A stretch of DNA of 64,000 bases from Muribaculum intestinale (GCF_002201515.1 NZ_CP021421.1:1612001-1676000); one strand, 5' to 3'. Counted from the first letter of the stretch, positions 27,841 to 37,476 are shown. Program-made: numbers and translations. The notes: generated by a model from the letters alone, not told the origin.

Positions 27841-27879
27841 AGCCCGCAGTGCGCCATAAATCCCATGGCGCACCGGGCT
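27841..27879 (+). promoter_or_regulatory. Hairpin between oxc and the permease gene
   Basis: AGCCCG...TGCGCCAT pairs with ATGGCGCA...CGGGCT around a short loop, immediately after the oxc stop codon. There is no T-run, so it is more likely an mRNA-stabilising or processing hairpin than a full terminator. Confidence 0.45.
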
Positions 27880-27936
27880 GTCGGCGCCCCGTCCTCTCTG
27901 CAACCATATTACCAGAATGCCTAACAATAGCGAATT

Positions 27937-28917
27937 ATGAATCTTTCTCATGTCATTCTATATGCCATCGTCCCTATCATAGTGGTGATGCTCGCCGGAT
28001 ATCTTTCCGGAAAGAAGGGTGTATTCACCGGCGACGATGCCAAGAAATTCAACAAGGTAGTGCTTGACTATGCCCTTCCTGCCGCTCTGTTTGTATCTAT
28101 TGTGCAGGCAACCCGCGAGGACCTTGTTAAGGATATCAAGCTCACTCTGATTTCTACAGTAGGCATCATGGCCTGCTTCATGACGGTTTACTTCGTGTTC
28201 CGCATGTTCAAGAAAAACACCGGCGCCGATGCAGCCGTCAGTGCCCTTATCAGCGGCTCTCCTACAATAGGATTCCTCGGATTCGCCGTGCTGGAGCCTA
28301 TCTTCGGCACATCGCCCTCGGTAGCGCTCGTGGTGGCAATCGTAGGCATAGTGGTCAATGCCATTGGCATACCTGTAGGGCTGTCGCTGATGAATGCTTC
28401 CCTCGAAAAGCAGAATCCAGGCTCGACCAAGCATGAAAGTGCGTGGAAACCTGTGATACACGCTCTTGAGCAGCCTGTGGCCTGGGCACCGATACTGGCT
28501 GTGGTGTGGGTTGTGGTCGGCATTCCATGGCCGGCCTATCTGAGTCCCTCGTTCGACCTTATCGCTAAGGCCAATGCCTCGATGGCTGTATTCTCCGCCG
28601 GCATCACTCTGGCTGCAATCAAGTTTACTGTCAACTGGCAGGCAGTGCTCGGCTCGATATTCAAGATGATAATGATGCCTGCCGTGATTCTTATCCTCGG
28701 CCTGCTCTTCCATATGGATCCGCTCAACCTCAAGATGCTGGTTGTAGCAGCCGCTCTGCCCCCTGCCTTCTCCGGTATAATCATTGCCGATGAATACAAC
28801 ACATATGTCGCTACAGGCACATCCTCACTTACCCTCTCGGTAATTCTCTTCATCGGATTCTGCCCGTTGTGGATATGGCTTACCGATGCGGCCCTGCGCT
28901 CGGGTTTCCTCTGCTGA
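27937..28917 (+). CDS. AEC-family permease of the oxalate operon (YfdV-like)
   Basis: Inner-membrane transporter of the auxin efflux carrier family, 326 residues, about ten membrane helices in two halves. It begins MNLSHVILYAIVPIIVVMLAGYLSGKKG, with a DDAKKFNKVVLDYALPAALF segment typical of the family, and ends with a hydrophobic helix. Enterobacterial oxalate genes (yfdW-yfdU-yfdV) show the same combination of frc, oxc and an AEC carrier, and malonate carriers also belong to this family. So oxalate import or oxalate/formate exchange is the likely role, inferred from context. A strong terminator follows. Confidence 0.88.
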   Translation: MNLSHVILYAIVPIIVVMLAGYLSGKKGVFTGDDAKKFNKVVLDYALPAALFVSIVQATREDLVKDIKLTLISTVGIMACFMTVYFVFRMFKKNTGADAAVSALISGSPTIGFLGFAVLEPIFGTSPSVALVVAIVGIVVNAIGIPVGLSLMNASLEKQNPGSTKHESAWKPVIHALEQPVAWAPILAVVWVVVGIPWPAYLSPSFDLIAKANASMAVFSAGITLAAIKFTVNWQAVLGSIFKMIMMPAVILILGLLFHMDPLNLKMLVVAAALPPAFSGIIIADEYNTYVATGTSSLTLSVILFIGFCPLWIWLTDAALRSGFLC

Positions 28918-28946
28918 CAATAATCTTTTCCTATAGATATAATAAT

Positions 28947-28996
28947 ATTCCCGCCTACAGGATTTTCAAACTGAGAATCCTGTAGGCGGGAATTTC
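28947..28996 (+). terminator. Terminator closing the oxalate operon
   Basis: A perfect 18-bp inverted repeat (ATTCCCGCCTACAGGATT / complement) with an 11-base loop, followed by TTCATTT, 29 bases after the permease stop. Confidence 0.8.
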
Positions 28997-29064
28997 ATTT
29001 ATGTCACCACGGCTATGATAATTTTACGGTTTAATGTTTTTCATGTTCTCGATGTAGTGGAATT

Positions 29065-29094
29065 TTGATTTGTGGAGTAGTATTGCTAACTTGC
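29065..29094 (+). promoter_or_regulatory. Promoter of the outer-membrane-like gene
   Basis: TTG at 29065-29067 and TAACTTGC at 29087-29094 (one mismatch to TAnnTTTG), spacer 19 bases, 21 bases before the ATG. Confidence 0.6.
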
Positions 29095-29115
29095 GATTTT
29101 TAAAGGACTAAGCGC

Positions 29116-30105
29116 ATGGAAAAACGGATTGCTATGTTGTGCCTGTGGATTTCAGGCATTTTATCGGCTATGGCTGCTGACCGACCGGCTCTCGATTTGT
29201 CGGTTGCCGGGGTGAAGCCCGACAGTGTCGCGCTTATATCGACATGCCCTGCCGTATCGTTCCCCGAGATAGATGCCATAGGGCCGGAGTCGATGTTGGC
29301 ACGCCATAACAAGGAGTACAGGATGCGTCCGTTTCGCAGGCCGTTTATGTTCGACATTTTGACGGGTCCGGCCATAGCCCTCGGATCGCATGGCAGCCGC
29401 CATGACTGGTCCGGTCCGCGCCCTAATGCCGTCAACTGGTTCACAATCCGAATCGCATACTATCCGTTGCATCATTGGGGAGTATATCTTTCCACTTCAT
29501 ATTCCTCCTACAAGCCTCGCCGTTACTGGGCCGATATCATAGGGCTTCCACTTGTGACACCTTCTTCGGATGGATGCCTTATGAGCACACCGCTGTTTAA
29601 TGTGTCAGGGGAAATCGGTATTTCATATCAGGTGCAGTACAGGAAATGGGTATTGCAGGCCAGAGCCGGATACGGGATATTTAGCATGGGAGCGGATGAG
29701 GATATAATGGGAATATACTATCGGATGGATGACCATTATGTTTATCCGAAATTTGAGATATGCCGTCATATCAGGTCGAATTATGTCTCTGTCGGGCTGA
29801 CCGCAGGATATCGGCTGGCCAGAGGCGTCAATGTCGTGTTGGAAGCCGGATACCGTCTGCCGTTCCATTATCCTCATATTTGGCTCAGTTACTTCGCACC
29901 GGGCGGCCATCATTATTCCGGTAATAATGAGATGCATATGCCCGGAGCGGTTGCCGAGAAAGAGATAGTGTCTTCGCCGCGGTGGGGACATGACCTTATG
30001 ATTTCCTGCGGTTTTCAATTTGTGCTCGATACAGCCCGTACGCCACGCACCAAAGCCTCTCCGCGCCATAAATTCACGGCGCCTCGCTATTTCCATACCC
30101 GCTGA
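29116..30105 (+). CDS. Exported protein, probably outer-membrane beta-barrel, function unknown
   Basis: A 329-residue protein with a signal peptide (MEKRIAMLCLWISGILSAMA-A). After a linker, residues ~70-310 are rich in aromatic residues in alternating pattern (VNWFTIRIAYYPLHHWGVYLS, GEIGISYQVQYRKWVLQARAGYG, NYVSVGLTAGYRLARGVNVVL, DLMISCGFQFVL), which suggests an eight- to ten-stranded outer-membrane barrel. The last ~25 residues are basic. I do not recognise a family. It has its own promoter and precedes a GH16 lipoprotein, but no functional link is evident. Confidence 0.6.
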   Translation: MEKRIAMLCLWISGILSAMAADRPALDLSVAGVKPDSVALISTCPAVSFPEIDAIGPESMLARHNKEYRMRPFRRPFMFDILTGPAIALGSHGSRHDWSGPRPNAVNWFTIRIAYYPLHHWGVYLSTSYSSYKPRRYWADIIGLPLVTPSSDGCLMSTPLFNVSGEIGISYQVQYRKWVLQARAGYGIFSMGADEDIMGIYYRMDDHYVYPKFEICRHIRSNYVSVGLTAGYRLARGVNVVLEAGYRLPFHYPHIWLSYFAPGGHHYSGNNEMHMPGAVAEKEIVSSPRWGHDLMISCGFQFVLDTARTPRTKASPRHKFTAPRYFHTR

Positions 30106-30184
30106 CTCCCCGGCATAGCAGGCAAACTCAATACCTGTTTCATAGGAATCCGTGTAATATTGAGTGTATTTCAGGATTTATCAC

Positions 30185-30192
30185 TATATTAG
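30185..30192 (+). promoter_or_regulatory. Possible promoter of the GH16 gene
   Basis: TATATTAG resembles TAnnTTTG with one mismatch and has a TTG 22 bases upstream (30160-30162); it lies about 35 bases before the ATG. Weak match. Confidence 0.4.
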
Positions 30193-30227
30193 CGCGAAAT
30201 TTAATAACTTAAAACTTTATTTATACC

Positions 30228-31040
30228 ATGAAAAAGAAAATAATGATGTCAATGCCATTGTTGTCTCTCATGTTGCTCGCCTGTGGCGGTAGCGACGATG
30301 AAAATGTAATCTCCGACAATAATAAGGAGCCGGGTTGGGAGCTGGTATGGCAGGACGAATTTGACGGCGAGACTGTCGACGAAAGTGTATGGAGCCGCAT
30401 CACAGAGGGTACCCCCGACTGGAAAAAATATCAGAGCACCGACGACCGTTGCTATGAGAAGCGCGGAAGTTCGATTGTGTTCTATGGAATTGTGAATGAC
30501 GACAAGGATGCTGACCCTCGCGACTATCTGTGCGGAGGCCTCTACACCGCCGGAAAGAAAGCGTTCGGCCCCGGCCGTATCGAGGTATGTGCCCGTATGA
30601 CACAGGCACAGGGTGCGTGGCCGGCGATCTGGATGATGCCTTTCCAATCCGACAAGGGGTGGCCTTACGATGGCGAAATCGACATAATGGAGCATCTCAA
30701 TATGGACAAGTCGGTACATCAGACACTTCACTCAGGCTACATAGATGTTGACAATAACAGAGACAACCCGCTGTATTCACGCCAGTCGCCGGTTGCCGAT
30801 GTCACCGAATTTCATGTCTACGGCGTGGATATTACAGAGGACAAGGTCGTTTTTCATATCGACGGTGTCGATAAGCTGACCTACCCGCGCATGGCTGTCG
30901 ACGGACAGTATCCATTCTACCAGGAGTGGGATCTGCGCATCGATATGCAGCTCGGCGGCAGCTGGGTAGGCAAAATCAATGCACGCCAGCTGCCGGTAGA
31001 GATGGAGGTTGCATGGGTGAAATATTATCAGTGGCGATAG
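30228..31040 (+). CDS. Glycoside hydrolase family 16 lipoprotein (beta-glucanase type)
   Basis: Surface or periplasmic endo-glycanase of the laminarinase/licheninase group. A lipoprotein signal ends at LLACGG, followed by an acidic linker. The 270-residue protein has the GH16 jelly roll: ELVWQDEFDGETVDESVW at the start, GRIEVCARMTQAQGAWPAIWMMP, and the catalytic signature E150-I-D152-I-M-E155 in DGEIDIMEH (nucleophile Glu150, acid/base Glu155). The insertion of Met gives the ExDxxE form found in beta-1,3-glucanases. It stands alone, not in a Sus locus, and its stop codon lies 1 base from the convergent efflux-pump stop. Confidence 0.93.
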   Translation: MKKKIMMSMPLLSLMLLACGGSDDENVISDNNKEPGWELVWQDEFDGETVDESVWSRITEGTPDWKKYQSTDDRCYEKRGSSIVFYGIVNDDKDADPRDYLCGGLYTAGKKAFGPGRIEVCARMTQAQGAWPAIWMMPFQSDKGWPYDGEIDIMEHLNMDKSVHQTLHSGYIDVDNNRDNPLYSRQSPVADVTEFHVYGVDITEDKVVFHIDGVDKLTYPRMAVDGQYPFYQEWDLRIDMQLGGSWVGKINARQLPVEMEVAWVKYYQWR

Positions 31041-31041
31041 G

Positions 31042-34000
31042 TCATACTCCGGAGGCGCCTCCCCCGAGGGTCGAGTCATCGCCCATCGGGGCGGGGGGCA
31101 CGGTGTCGACATCCTTAAACAATTTGTCGAGATATTTCTCCTGAAATCCCTGCAGGGCAGCCCAGAAGCCGGGCACGAACAGAGTGCCGAACACGGCGTT
31201 GATGAGCATGCCGAACACTACCGCCGTGCCGAGCGATACGCGGCTTGCAGCGCCGGCGCCGTGGGCGGTCATCATAGGTATCACACCGAGGATGAATGCT
31301 ATTGCCGTCATCATAATCGGACGGAAACGTATCACTCCCGCATCCTCGGCCGCGCCGGGTATCAGCACTCCGCCGCGCCGGAAATAGGTAGCATACTCAA
31401 CAATCAGAATAGCGTTCTTGGCCGACAGACCAAGCACGAGTATCAGACCGATCTGGGTGTAGATGCTTATGCTCTGATCCATGATGATGCATCCTAACAC
31501 ACAGCCCAGCACTGCTACAGGCATCGCCAGCACCACGGCAAGCGGGTCGGTCCAGCTCTCATACTGGGCCGCAAGCACCAGCAGGGTGAGTATGATGGCG
31601 AAGATAAACACGGCAGTCACTGTGGTGCCCGACTGTGTCTCCTGGTATGCCTCGCCGGTCCAGGCATAGCTGTAGTTGTTGCCGAGTGTGTTCTTTACGA
31701 GGCGTTCCATTGCCTTTATCCCTTCCTGCGAACTGTATCCCTTGGCGAGGGTGGCGGTCACCGACGCTGTGCCATACATGTTGTAGCGGGAAGCGGAGGG
31801 TTCGCCCATGGTCTGTTCGATGGTGGTGAACGATGCGAAGGGCACCATAGCGCCCGACGAGTTGCGCACACTCAGTTTCATTATGTCGCTGATATTGCCG
31901 CGGGCCTCTTCGTCGCCCATCATTGTCACTTGAAACACTCTGCCGAACTCGGTGAAGTCGTTGACATAGCTTCCGCCCGTGTATCCGCTAAGCGAACTGA
32001 ACACATCGCTCATAGTGAGACCCTGCATCTGCACGCGGTCGCGGTCGATATTCAGACGGTATTGTGGCACGACACCCTGGTACAGCGATGTGACGCGCTC
32101 GATTGCAGGCTCTTCCTTGGCCGCCTCCTGCAGTGAGGCGACAGCCTTGGCGAGTTCTGCCGCTCCATGGTTGTTGATGTCGAGCAGCTGCATTTCGAGG
32201 CCGGCCGACATGCCGAGTCCGGGTATTGATGGAGGGTTGACGGAGAAGACTATCGGTTCCTGCATGCGTGCGGCTATGGCGTCGACCTTTTCCATGATTG
32301 CGTCGACCCCCTGTCCTTTGCCGGTGCGCTCTTTCCAGGGGGTAAGGGTTACGAACAGTGAGCCCATATTGCTTGCCGCACCTCCGCCCATGAATGAGAA
32401 TCCGCTTATGCTCATCACATTCTCGACCTCGGGTATCTCTTTGCGTATCATGTCGGAAAGTCGGTTGACAACTTTCTGTGTGCGCTCAAGCGATGCGCCC
32501 TGAGGGAGCTGGATGGAGCTCATGAAATAGCCCTGGTCCTCCTGGGGCACATAGCTTGTGGGATGGTTGAGAAACAGAATGAATCCGAATACGGCTATCG
32601 CGATAAAGCCGCATGTCGACAGCCACGGTCTTTTCAGCAATGTATGGATACAGCGCTTGTAGAGATTCTCGGTCGCCTGATACCCTTTATCGAACCACCG
32701 GTAGATGAAGAATTTTGTCTTCTTGCGCGGGGTAAGAAACAGGGCGCACAGAGCCGGGGTGAGCGTGAGGGCGTTGAATCCTGAGAATGCCGTGGATACG
32801 GCTATCGTGAGGGCAAACTGCTTGTAGAGTTCGCCGGTGATGCCGCTCACAAAGGCAGTGGGGATAAATACCGACAGGAGCACGAGCACTTCGCCGATTA
32901 CAGGGCCTGTAAGTTCCTCCATGGCTTTTTCTGCAGCCTGGCGCCGCGAGAGTTTTCCTGCATCGACAAGGCGCGAGCAGTCTTCCACCACCACAATGGC
33001 GTCGTCGACTACAATGGCGATTGCCAGTACCAGGCCGAAGAGCGTGAGGGTGTTGATGGTAAAGCCCATTATTTTCATTACGGCGAATGTGGCGATGAGG
33101 CTCACCGGAATGGTAATCATGGGGATGACTACCGCACGCCAGTTCTGTAGGAATAGCAGGATTACAATCATGACGATGAGGGTGGTCTCTACGAAGGTGA
33201 CAAGCACATCGTCGATTGAGGCTGTTACGAAGTCTGACGAGTCGAGTACGATATTGTATTTCACACCCGGGGGGAAGTATTGGGCAAGGCGTTCGAGCTC
33301 GGCGCGCGAGTTCTTGCTTACCGACAGTGCATTGGCACCCGGCAACTGCTTGATGCCGAGCAGTGCGGCCTCATGCCCCGACACAAATGTAGTGGCCGAG
33401 TAGCTGATACTGCCGAGGTCGGTGCGTGCCACATCCTTGAGCCGTAGCAGCCCGTCGGCACCGCTGCGTATGATGATATCGGAGAATTCCTGGGCAGTGT
33501 TGAGGTTGCCTTTGCTGACGAGTGTGAACTGGAACGCCTCGTCGGTCGGTGCAGGAGATGCGCCTACCGAGCCGGCCGACACTTCCATGTTCTGCGACTG
33601 TATGGCGGCGGTGACATCCTGGGGTGTCAGGTTGTAGAATCGCATCTTCTCCGGGTCGAGCCATACGCGCATACTGTAGCTGCCTCCGCCGAATGCCTCG
33701 ACTCCGCCTACACCTTCTACGCGCGACAGAGCGTTGACGAGATTGATGTTGGCGTAGTTGGTGAGATATAGGGCATTGTAGCGCCCGGTGCTGTCACCCT
33801 CGAGCGAGCAGAACAGCACGATGTTGGTCGATTCCTTGTTGACAGTGACCCCCTGTTGCGTCACAGCCTCCGGCAGTTGTGGTGTAGCCTGGTTCAGTCG
33901 GTTCTGCACGTTGATTGCAGCCTGGTCGATGTCGGTGCCCTGCTTGAATGTGATGGTAAGGCCATAGCTTCCGTCGCTTCCTGAGTTGGAACTCATATAG

Positions 34001-34230
34001 AGCATATCCTCCACTCCGTTGATTTGCTGTTCGATGGGGACGCCTACGGTACGGGCCACAGTTTCAGCATCGGCTCCGGGATATGAGGCCGATACGCTTA
34101 CGGTCGGTGGAGTGATGTCGGGAAACTGCGCGACGGGCAGTGAGTTTATTGTCAGCAGTCCCGCTATCACCATGAGTATGGCGAGCACTGTGGCGAATAT
34201 AGGCCTGTCTATAAAGAATTTTGAGAACAT
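31042..34230 (-). CDS. RND efflux pump permease (AcrB/MexB family, HAE1)
   Basis: Proton-driven inner-membrane pump of 1062 residues that expels drugs and other amphiphiles through a periplasmic adaptor and outer-membrane channel. Seen: N-terminal [20 protein letters not shown] helix, periplasmic loops with [14 protein letters not shown], and the twin-Asp proton relay in [13 protein letters not shown] near residue 405, equivalent to Asp407/Asp408 of AcrB, with a second six-helix half ending near residue 1030. It is the third gene of an outer-membrane-factor/adaptor/pump operon. A 347-bp MITE-like element lies between the adaptor and this gene and ends four bases before its start codon. Confidence 0.97.
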   Translation of the reverse strand: MFSKFFIDRPIFATVLAILMVIAGLLTINSLPVAQFPDITPPTVSVSASYPGADAETVARTVGVPIEQQINGVEDMLYMSSNSGSDGSYGLTITFKQGTDIDQAAINVQNRLNQATPQLPEAVTQQGVTVNKESTNIVLFCSLEGDSTGRYNALYLTNYANINLVNALSRVEGVGGVEAFGGGSYSMRVWLDPEKMRFYNLTPQDVTAAIQSQNMEVSAGSVGASPAPTDEAFQFTLVSKGNLNTAQEFSDIIIRSGADGLLRLKDVARTDLGSISYSATTFVSGHEAALLGIKQLPGANALSVSKNSRAELERLAQYFPPGVKYNIVLDSSDFVTASIDDVLVTFVETTLIVMIVILLFLQNWRAVVIPMITIPVSLIATFAVMKIMGFTINTLTLFGLVLAIAIVVDDAIVVVEDCSRLVDAGKLSRRQAAEKAMEELTGPVIGEVLVLLSVFIPTAFVSGITGELYKQFALTIAVSTAFSGFNALTLTPALCALFLTPRKKTKFFIYRWFDKGYQATENLYKRCIHTLLKRPWLSTCGFIAIAVFGFILFLNHPTSYVPQEDQGYFMSSIQLPQGASLERTQKVVNRLSDMIRKEIPEVENVMSISGFSFMGGGAASNMGSLFVTLTPWKERTGKGQGVDAIMEKVDAIAARMQEPIVFSVNPPSIPGLGMSAGLEMQLLDINNHGAAELAKAVASLQEAAKEEPAIERVTSLYQGVVPQYRLNIDRDRVQMQGLTMSDVFSSLSGYTGGSYVNDFTEFGRVFQVTMMGDEEARGNISDIMKLSVRNSSGAMVPFASFTTIEQTMGEPSASRYNMYGTASVTATLAKGYSSQEGIKAMERLVKNTLGNNYSYAWTGEAYQETQSGTTVTAVFIFAIILTLLVLAAQYESWTDPLAVVLAMPVAVLGCVLGCIIMDQSISIYTQIGLILVLGLSAKNAILIVEYATYFRRGGVLIPGAAEDAGVIRFRPIMMTAIAFILGVIPMMTAHGAGAASRVSLGTAVVFGMLINAVFGTLFVPGFWAALQGFQEKYLDKLFKDVDTVPPAPMGDDSTLGGGASGV

Positions 34231-34237
34231 GGGCTTA

Positions 34238-34584
34238 GAGCTTGTTTAATAATAAATGTTACCGTCAGGGCGGTCAGTCGGCGAGCAGATTTTCGCTTGT
34301 GATGAGGGAGTTATGGGGTTCCATAACGACCGAAGAACAGGCGGAAATATGCCGGCGAATGACCGACTGGAGGTAATTTGTTCCATATTGTTAATATATT
34401 TTTACATTTGCTTTAAAGCAGGCAAGAGATTGAATGGTTATAAAGCTACCTTTTGTCTCGTATATCTTGGCCGCTTTTCGCCATGACCCTCAGTCATGTA
34501 CATAAAGTACACTCCTTCGTCACATGTCGAAAATCGACTCAAGCTATACGACCCTGGCGGCAACATTTATTATTAAACAAGCTC
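34238..34584. mobile_element. MITE-like non-autonomous element with 23-bp terminal inverted repeats
   Basis: The segment is bounded by perfect 23-base inverted repeats beginning GAGCTTGTTTAATAAT (34238-34260 and 34562-34584), extended by a few more pairs, and flanked on both sides by TTA (34235-34237 and 34585-34587). Length is 347 bp and no transposase is encoded. TTA duplication and GAG..TGTTT ends fit IS5/IS1031-type elements; the complete IS at 55017 has the same layout but different ends. It carries internal small palindromes (GTACATAAAGTAC). Removing it would leave 37 bases between adaptor and pump genes. Confidence 0.8.
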
Positions 34585-34617
34585 TTATTGTTTTAGGGCA
34601 TGAGAGTGTCGGATATG

Positions 34618-35742
34618 CTATCTTGCCTCGACCGGTTTTACCTCCATGCCGTCGCGTACCTTGAGCATGGCTGAGGTGACATAACGGCTCTCGGGGCCAA
34701 TTCCTTTGGTGACTATGCGCAGTGAGTCGCGGTATATGTCGCCTGTCTCTATGGGGGTGTAGACTATGCGGTTGCTGTCGTTGACCACATACAGGTATTT
34801 GCCGAGCTGGTCGGTGCCTATCGAACTGTCTTTGACCAGCAGGGCATGGGACGAGGCGCCGAATGGCATGTGGACTGTCACATACATTCCGTCTCGAAGT
34901 TCGCCGTAGGGGTTGTCGACGATACATTTCAGGGTGATTGTACCGGTACTTTTGTCAATAATCGGCGAGGTGTAGTAGAGGTCGCCTGTGTATTTGTGTG
35001 CGAGTTCATTGTCAAACGACAGGGGCACTTTTCGGAATATCTCTTCCTGCGGGGTGCCTCTTATTCCGAGCATCTGCTGGTACTGCGGTTCGGAGATTGA
35101 GAATGTCACCACTACCTCGGCGTCATCGTATATCGTGGCGAGAGTGAATGGCGATCCGCCTCCGGATATGTAGGCGCCGGGGTCGACGGTCGACGAGGTG
35201 ATGTGCCCTTTGAAAGGTGCTCGTATCGTGCAGTAGCCAAGGTTGGTGAGTGCCAGATTGAGCTGTGCCTCCGCCTCCTTTATTGCTGCCGCCGACTGTT
35301 CCATATTGCTTTCGGCCTGGATTACGTCGAGTTTGCTGACGGCGTCGCTTTCGAGGGCTTTTTTCATAGCCGCAGCCTGGTTGGAGGCGTAGGTGTATTC
35401 GCTTCGGGCGGTTTCAAGCGATGCGCGGCTCTGCATCACGGCGTCGTTGTACTGGGTGGGCTCGATTGTGAAGAGCACTGTCCCTTTGTCGACAAGTGAG
35501 CCACTTGTGTAGTCGCGGGTCAGCAGCGTGCCGTTTACGCGTGCCACGATATCGGCCGAGGCTCTGGCGCCGGCGGTTCCGGGATAGGTGCGGTATAGCA
35601 TCACCGAGTCGGTGACTGGACGTGCGACATCTACGGCGAGTACCCCGTCGGAGTGGTCGGAGCTTTTATCATTGTGGCATGAGGGGAGTATGGTCAGTGC
35701 CGTGCATGTAAGCAGGGCTGTCATATGGTATATCTTTTTCAT
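34618..35742 (-). CDS. RND efflux periplasmic adaptor (membrane fusion protein, AcrA-like)
   Basis: Lipoprotein adaptor linking the pump to the outer-membrane factor. The N-terminus has a lipobox (LTILPSC, Cys22). Domains: beta-barrel/lipoyl half (GTAGARASADIVARVNGTLL...), a coiled-coil hairpin about residues 110-170 (ASLETARSEYTYASNQAAAMKKALESDAVSKLDVIQAESNMEQS), lipoyl second half (GYCTIRAPFKGHITSSTVDPGA), then barrel and membrane-proximal domains (FSISEPQYQQM, ELRDGMYVTV). 374 residues is the usual length. It starts 23 bases downstream of the outer-membrane-factor gene. Confidence 0.95.
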   Translation of the reverse strand: MKKIYHMTALLTCTALTILPSCHNDKSSDHSDGVLAVDVARPVTDSVMLYRTYPGTAGARASADIVARVNGTLLTRDYTSGSLVDKGTVLFTIEPTQYNDAVMQSRASLETARSEYTYASNQAAAMKKALESDAVSKLDVIQAESNMEQSAAAIKEAEAQLNLALTNLGYCTIRAPFKGHITSSTVDPGAYISGGGSPFTLATIYDDAEVVVTFSISEPQYQQMLGIRGTPQEEIFRKVPLSFDNELAHKYTGDLYYTSPIIDKSTGTITLKCIVDNPYGELRDGMYVTVHMPFGASSHALLVKDSSIGTDQLGKYLYVVNDSNRIVYTPIETGDIYRDSLRIVTKGIGPESRYVTSAMLKVRDGMEVKPVEAR

Positions 35743-35765
35743 AATCGTTTAGGAATTTAGGCGTT

Positions 35766-37211
35766 TTACATGTCGGCGGCATCCCATCCGCCTCCGAGGG
35801 CCTCATAGAGTGTGATGAGGGCAGTGAGGGCGTTTCCACTTGCTGTCACTACCGAGTTCTGATATTCGAGAAGGTTCATCTGTGCCGTCACAACGTTGTT
35901 GAACGGCGACAGACCGCGCTTGTACAGGTCGAGCGACAGGTCGAGCGATTTGCGGCTCTGCGTCACCACGTCATCGAGTATGTCAAGGTTGCGCAGAGTG
36001 CCGGCATATGTGGTGATGGCGTTGTCGACTTCCTCCACTGCCGTCATTACGGTGTTATTGTAGCTCTCGATGCCGATTTCCATCTGTTGGCGTGCGCTCG
36101 CCATATTCGCGCGTCTCGACATGCCGTCGAAAATTGTCCATGTAAGGGTGGGCTCTATCGAGTAGGTGAGGCTGTTGCGCGAGAAGAGGTCGCCGGCGCT
36201 GTGAGCGCCTGTGCCTATCGACCCATTGAGCGAGAGTGTCGGCAGGAAGTCGCGTTTGGCTATGCCGAGTGCTGCGGCATACGATGCCAGCTCATACTCC
36301 GCCTCCACGATGTCGGGACGCCGGCGCAGCAGTTCGGCGGGTACGCCTACCGGCACAATCTGGCGGTGGTCGGGTAGGGGACTCGTAGGCTCAAGCAGGT
36401 CGTTGATGTCGCGCGGATATACTCCGAGCAGCAGGGCTATGGAGTTGATGGTGGTGCGTATCGAGGAGCGCAGAGTGGGCATTGACGCCTGTGTGGAATA
36501 GTACACGATTCGGGCCTGTGTCACATCGAGCATCGATGCGAGCCCGGCTTCATGGCGTGCTTCGGTTATCTTGACTATCTTCTCCTGCGATGCGATATGC
36601 TCCACGGCCACCTGCCACTCGGCCTGCCAGACACGCAGATTCACGTAGGCTTTGGCTATGTTGGCACAGAGTGTCACCATAGTGGCCGCATATTCGGCAC
36701 GGGTGGCGTTGTAGAGCGCTTTCTGTTGCGATGCCTTGGCCGAGATTTTGCCGAACACATCGATTTCCCAGCTCATGTTGAGTCCGAGCGAGAAGTAGTC
36801 GGTTGTGGTGGCAGGCATGGACACGTTGCCCAGAGCGCCCGACGAGCGTGCTTTCGTCCAGCCGCCCTGTAGTCCGAGCGACGGATAATATCCGGCCCGT
36901 GCGGCGTTGAGAGCCTCCTTGGCCATGACTATGCGCTTACCGGCGATTACCACGTTGGGGTTGTTTTCGATGCCGCGGGCTATCAGCGAATCGAGCAGAG
37001 GGTCGCCGAGCTGATGCCACCAGTTGTCGTCGGTAGGTATCGACTGGTTGAAGTGCTCGTCGTAGGTCCAGTGTGACGGCACGGAGTCGGTAAGCGCCGC
37101 CTCTCCGGTATTGTTTCCTCCGGCATAGGCCGCCGCGGCATAGAGTGCAAGGAATGCGGCAAGGAGGGTGTGGCGCAGATATCCGGCAGGTTTGCGAAAT
37201 AACAGATACAT
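35766..37211 (-). CDS. Outer-membrane efflux factor (OprM/NodT family)
   Basis: Trimeric outer-membrane channel of the tripartite efflux system, 481 residues. After a signal region (AAFLALYAAAAYAGG) come DDNWWHQLGDPLLDSLIARGIENNPNVVIAGKRI, the typical first helix, GLQGGWTKARSSG, and the two repeated helical halves with VSLGLNMSWEIDVFGK-like strands, VTLCANIAKAYVNLRVWQAEW and RRPDIVEAEYELASYAAALGIAKRDFLPTLSL. It ends in the usual NALTALITLYEALGGGW. It is first in the operon, whereas many Bacteroidetes operons place it last. Confidence 0.95.
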   Translation of the reverse strand: MYLLFRKPAGYLRHTLLAAFLALYAAAAYAGGNNTGEAALTDSVPSHWTYDEHFNQSIPTDDNWWHQLGDPLLDSLIARGIENNPNVVIAGKRIVMAKEALNAARAGYYPSLGLQGGWTKARSSGALGNVSMPATTTDYFSLGLNMSWEIDVFGKISAKASQQKALYNATRAEYAATMVTLCANIAKAYVNLRVWQAEWQVAVEHIASQEKIVKITEARHEAGLASMLDVTQARIVYYSTQASMPTLRSSIRTTINSIALLLGVYPRDINDLLEPTSPLPDHRQIVPVGVPAELLRRRPDIVEAEYELASYAAALGIAKRDFLPTLSLNGSIGTGAHSAGDLFSRNSLTYSIEPTLTWTIFDGMSRRANMASARQQMEIGIESYNNTVMTAVEEVDNAITTYAGTLRNLDILDDVVTQSRKSLDLSLDLYKRGLSPFNNVVTAQMNLLEYQNSVVTASGNALTALITLYEALGGGWDAADM

Positions 37212-37222
37212 GTGGTAGAGAA

Positions 37223-37237
37223 GTTATTAAACAAGCT
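37223..37237. repeat. Solo copy of the MITE end upstream of the efflux operon
   Basis: TTATTAAACAAGCTC on the + strand repeats the terminal 15 bases of the MITE at 34238-34584. It lies 12 bases upstream of the outer-membrane-factor start, so it forms part of that leader. It may be a remnant of a further element or a chance match. Confidence 0.45.
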
Positions 37238-37413
37238 CAAAGTAAGGTTTACGCTCAGGCATTGCGGGTAGCATGGTCGCGGTAAAGTCCCGGATAGCCT
37301 GTGGCGTATTGATACTATAACCTTTCATTGCCTCAATTGGTTAGCATTCCTCTACTGTATTTAACAACTTTTAAACGCACTCTCCGTGGCGGTCGGGGTA
37401 TGCCGATATGACA

Positions 37414-37454
37414 CGCGGCCCGTGTTTTCCAACTGTCGGAAAACACGGGCCGCG
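37414..37454 (-). terminator. Hairpin downstream of the MG2-type gene
   Basis: A perfect 17-bp inverted repeat (CGCGGCCCGTGTTTTCC / complement) with a 7-base loop lies 22 bases beyond the stop of the leftward gene at 37477. No T-run follows in that direction. Between it and the efflux operon start (37212-37413) I see only the solo repeat. Confidence 0.6.
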
Positions 37455-37476
37455 GGGGTACTCAATCATATTTTGT

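Noticed and set aside
34256..34486. 76-codon open frame inside the MITE
   Set aside because: No DDE or other transposase motif, and it spans non-coding palindromes.
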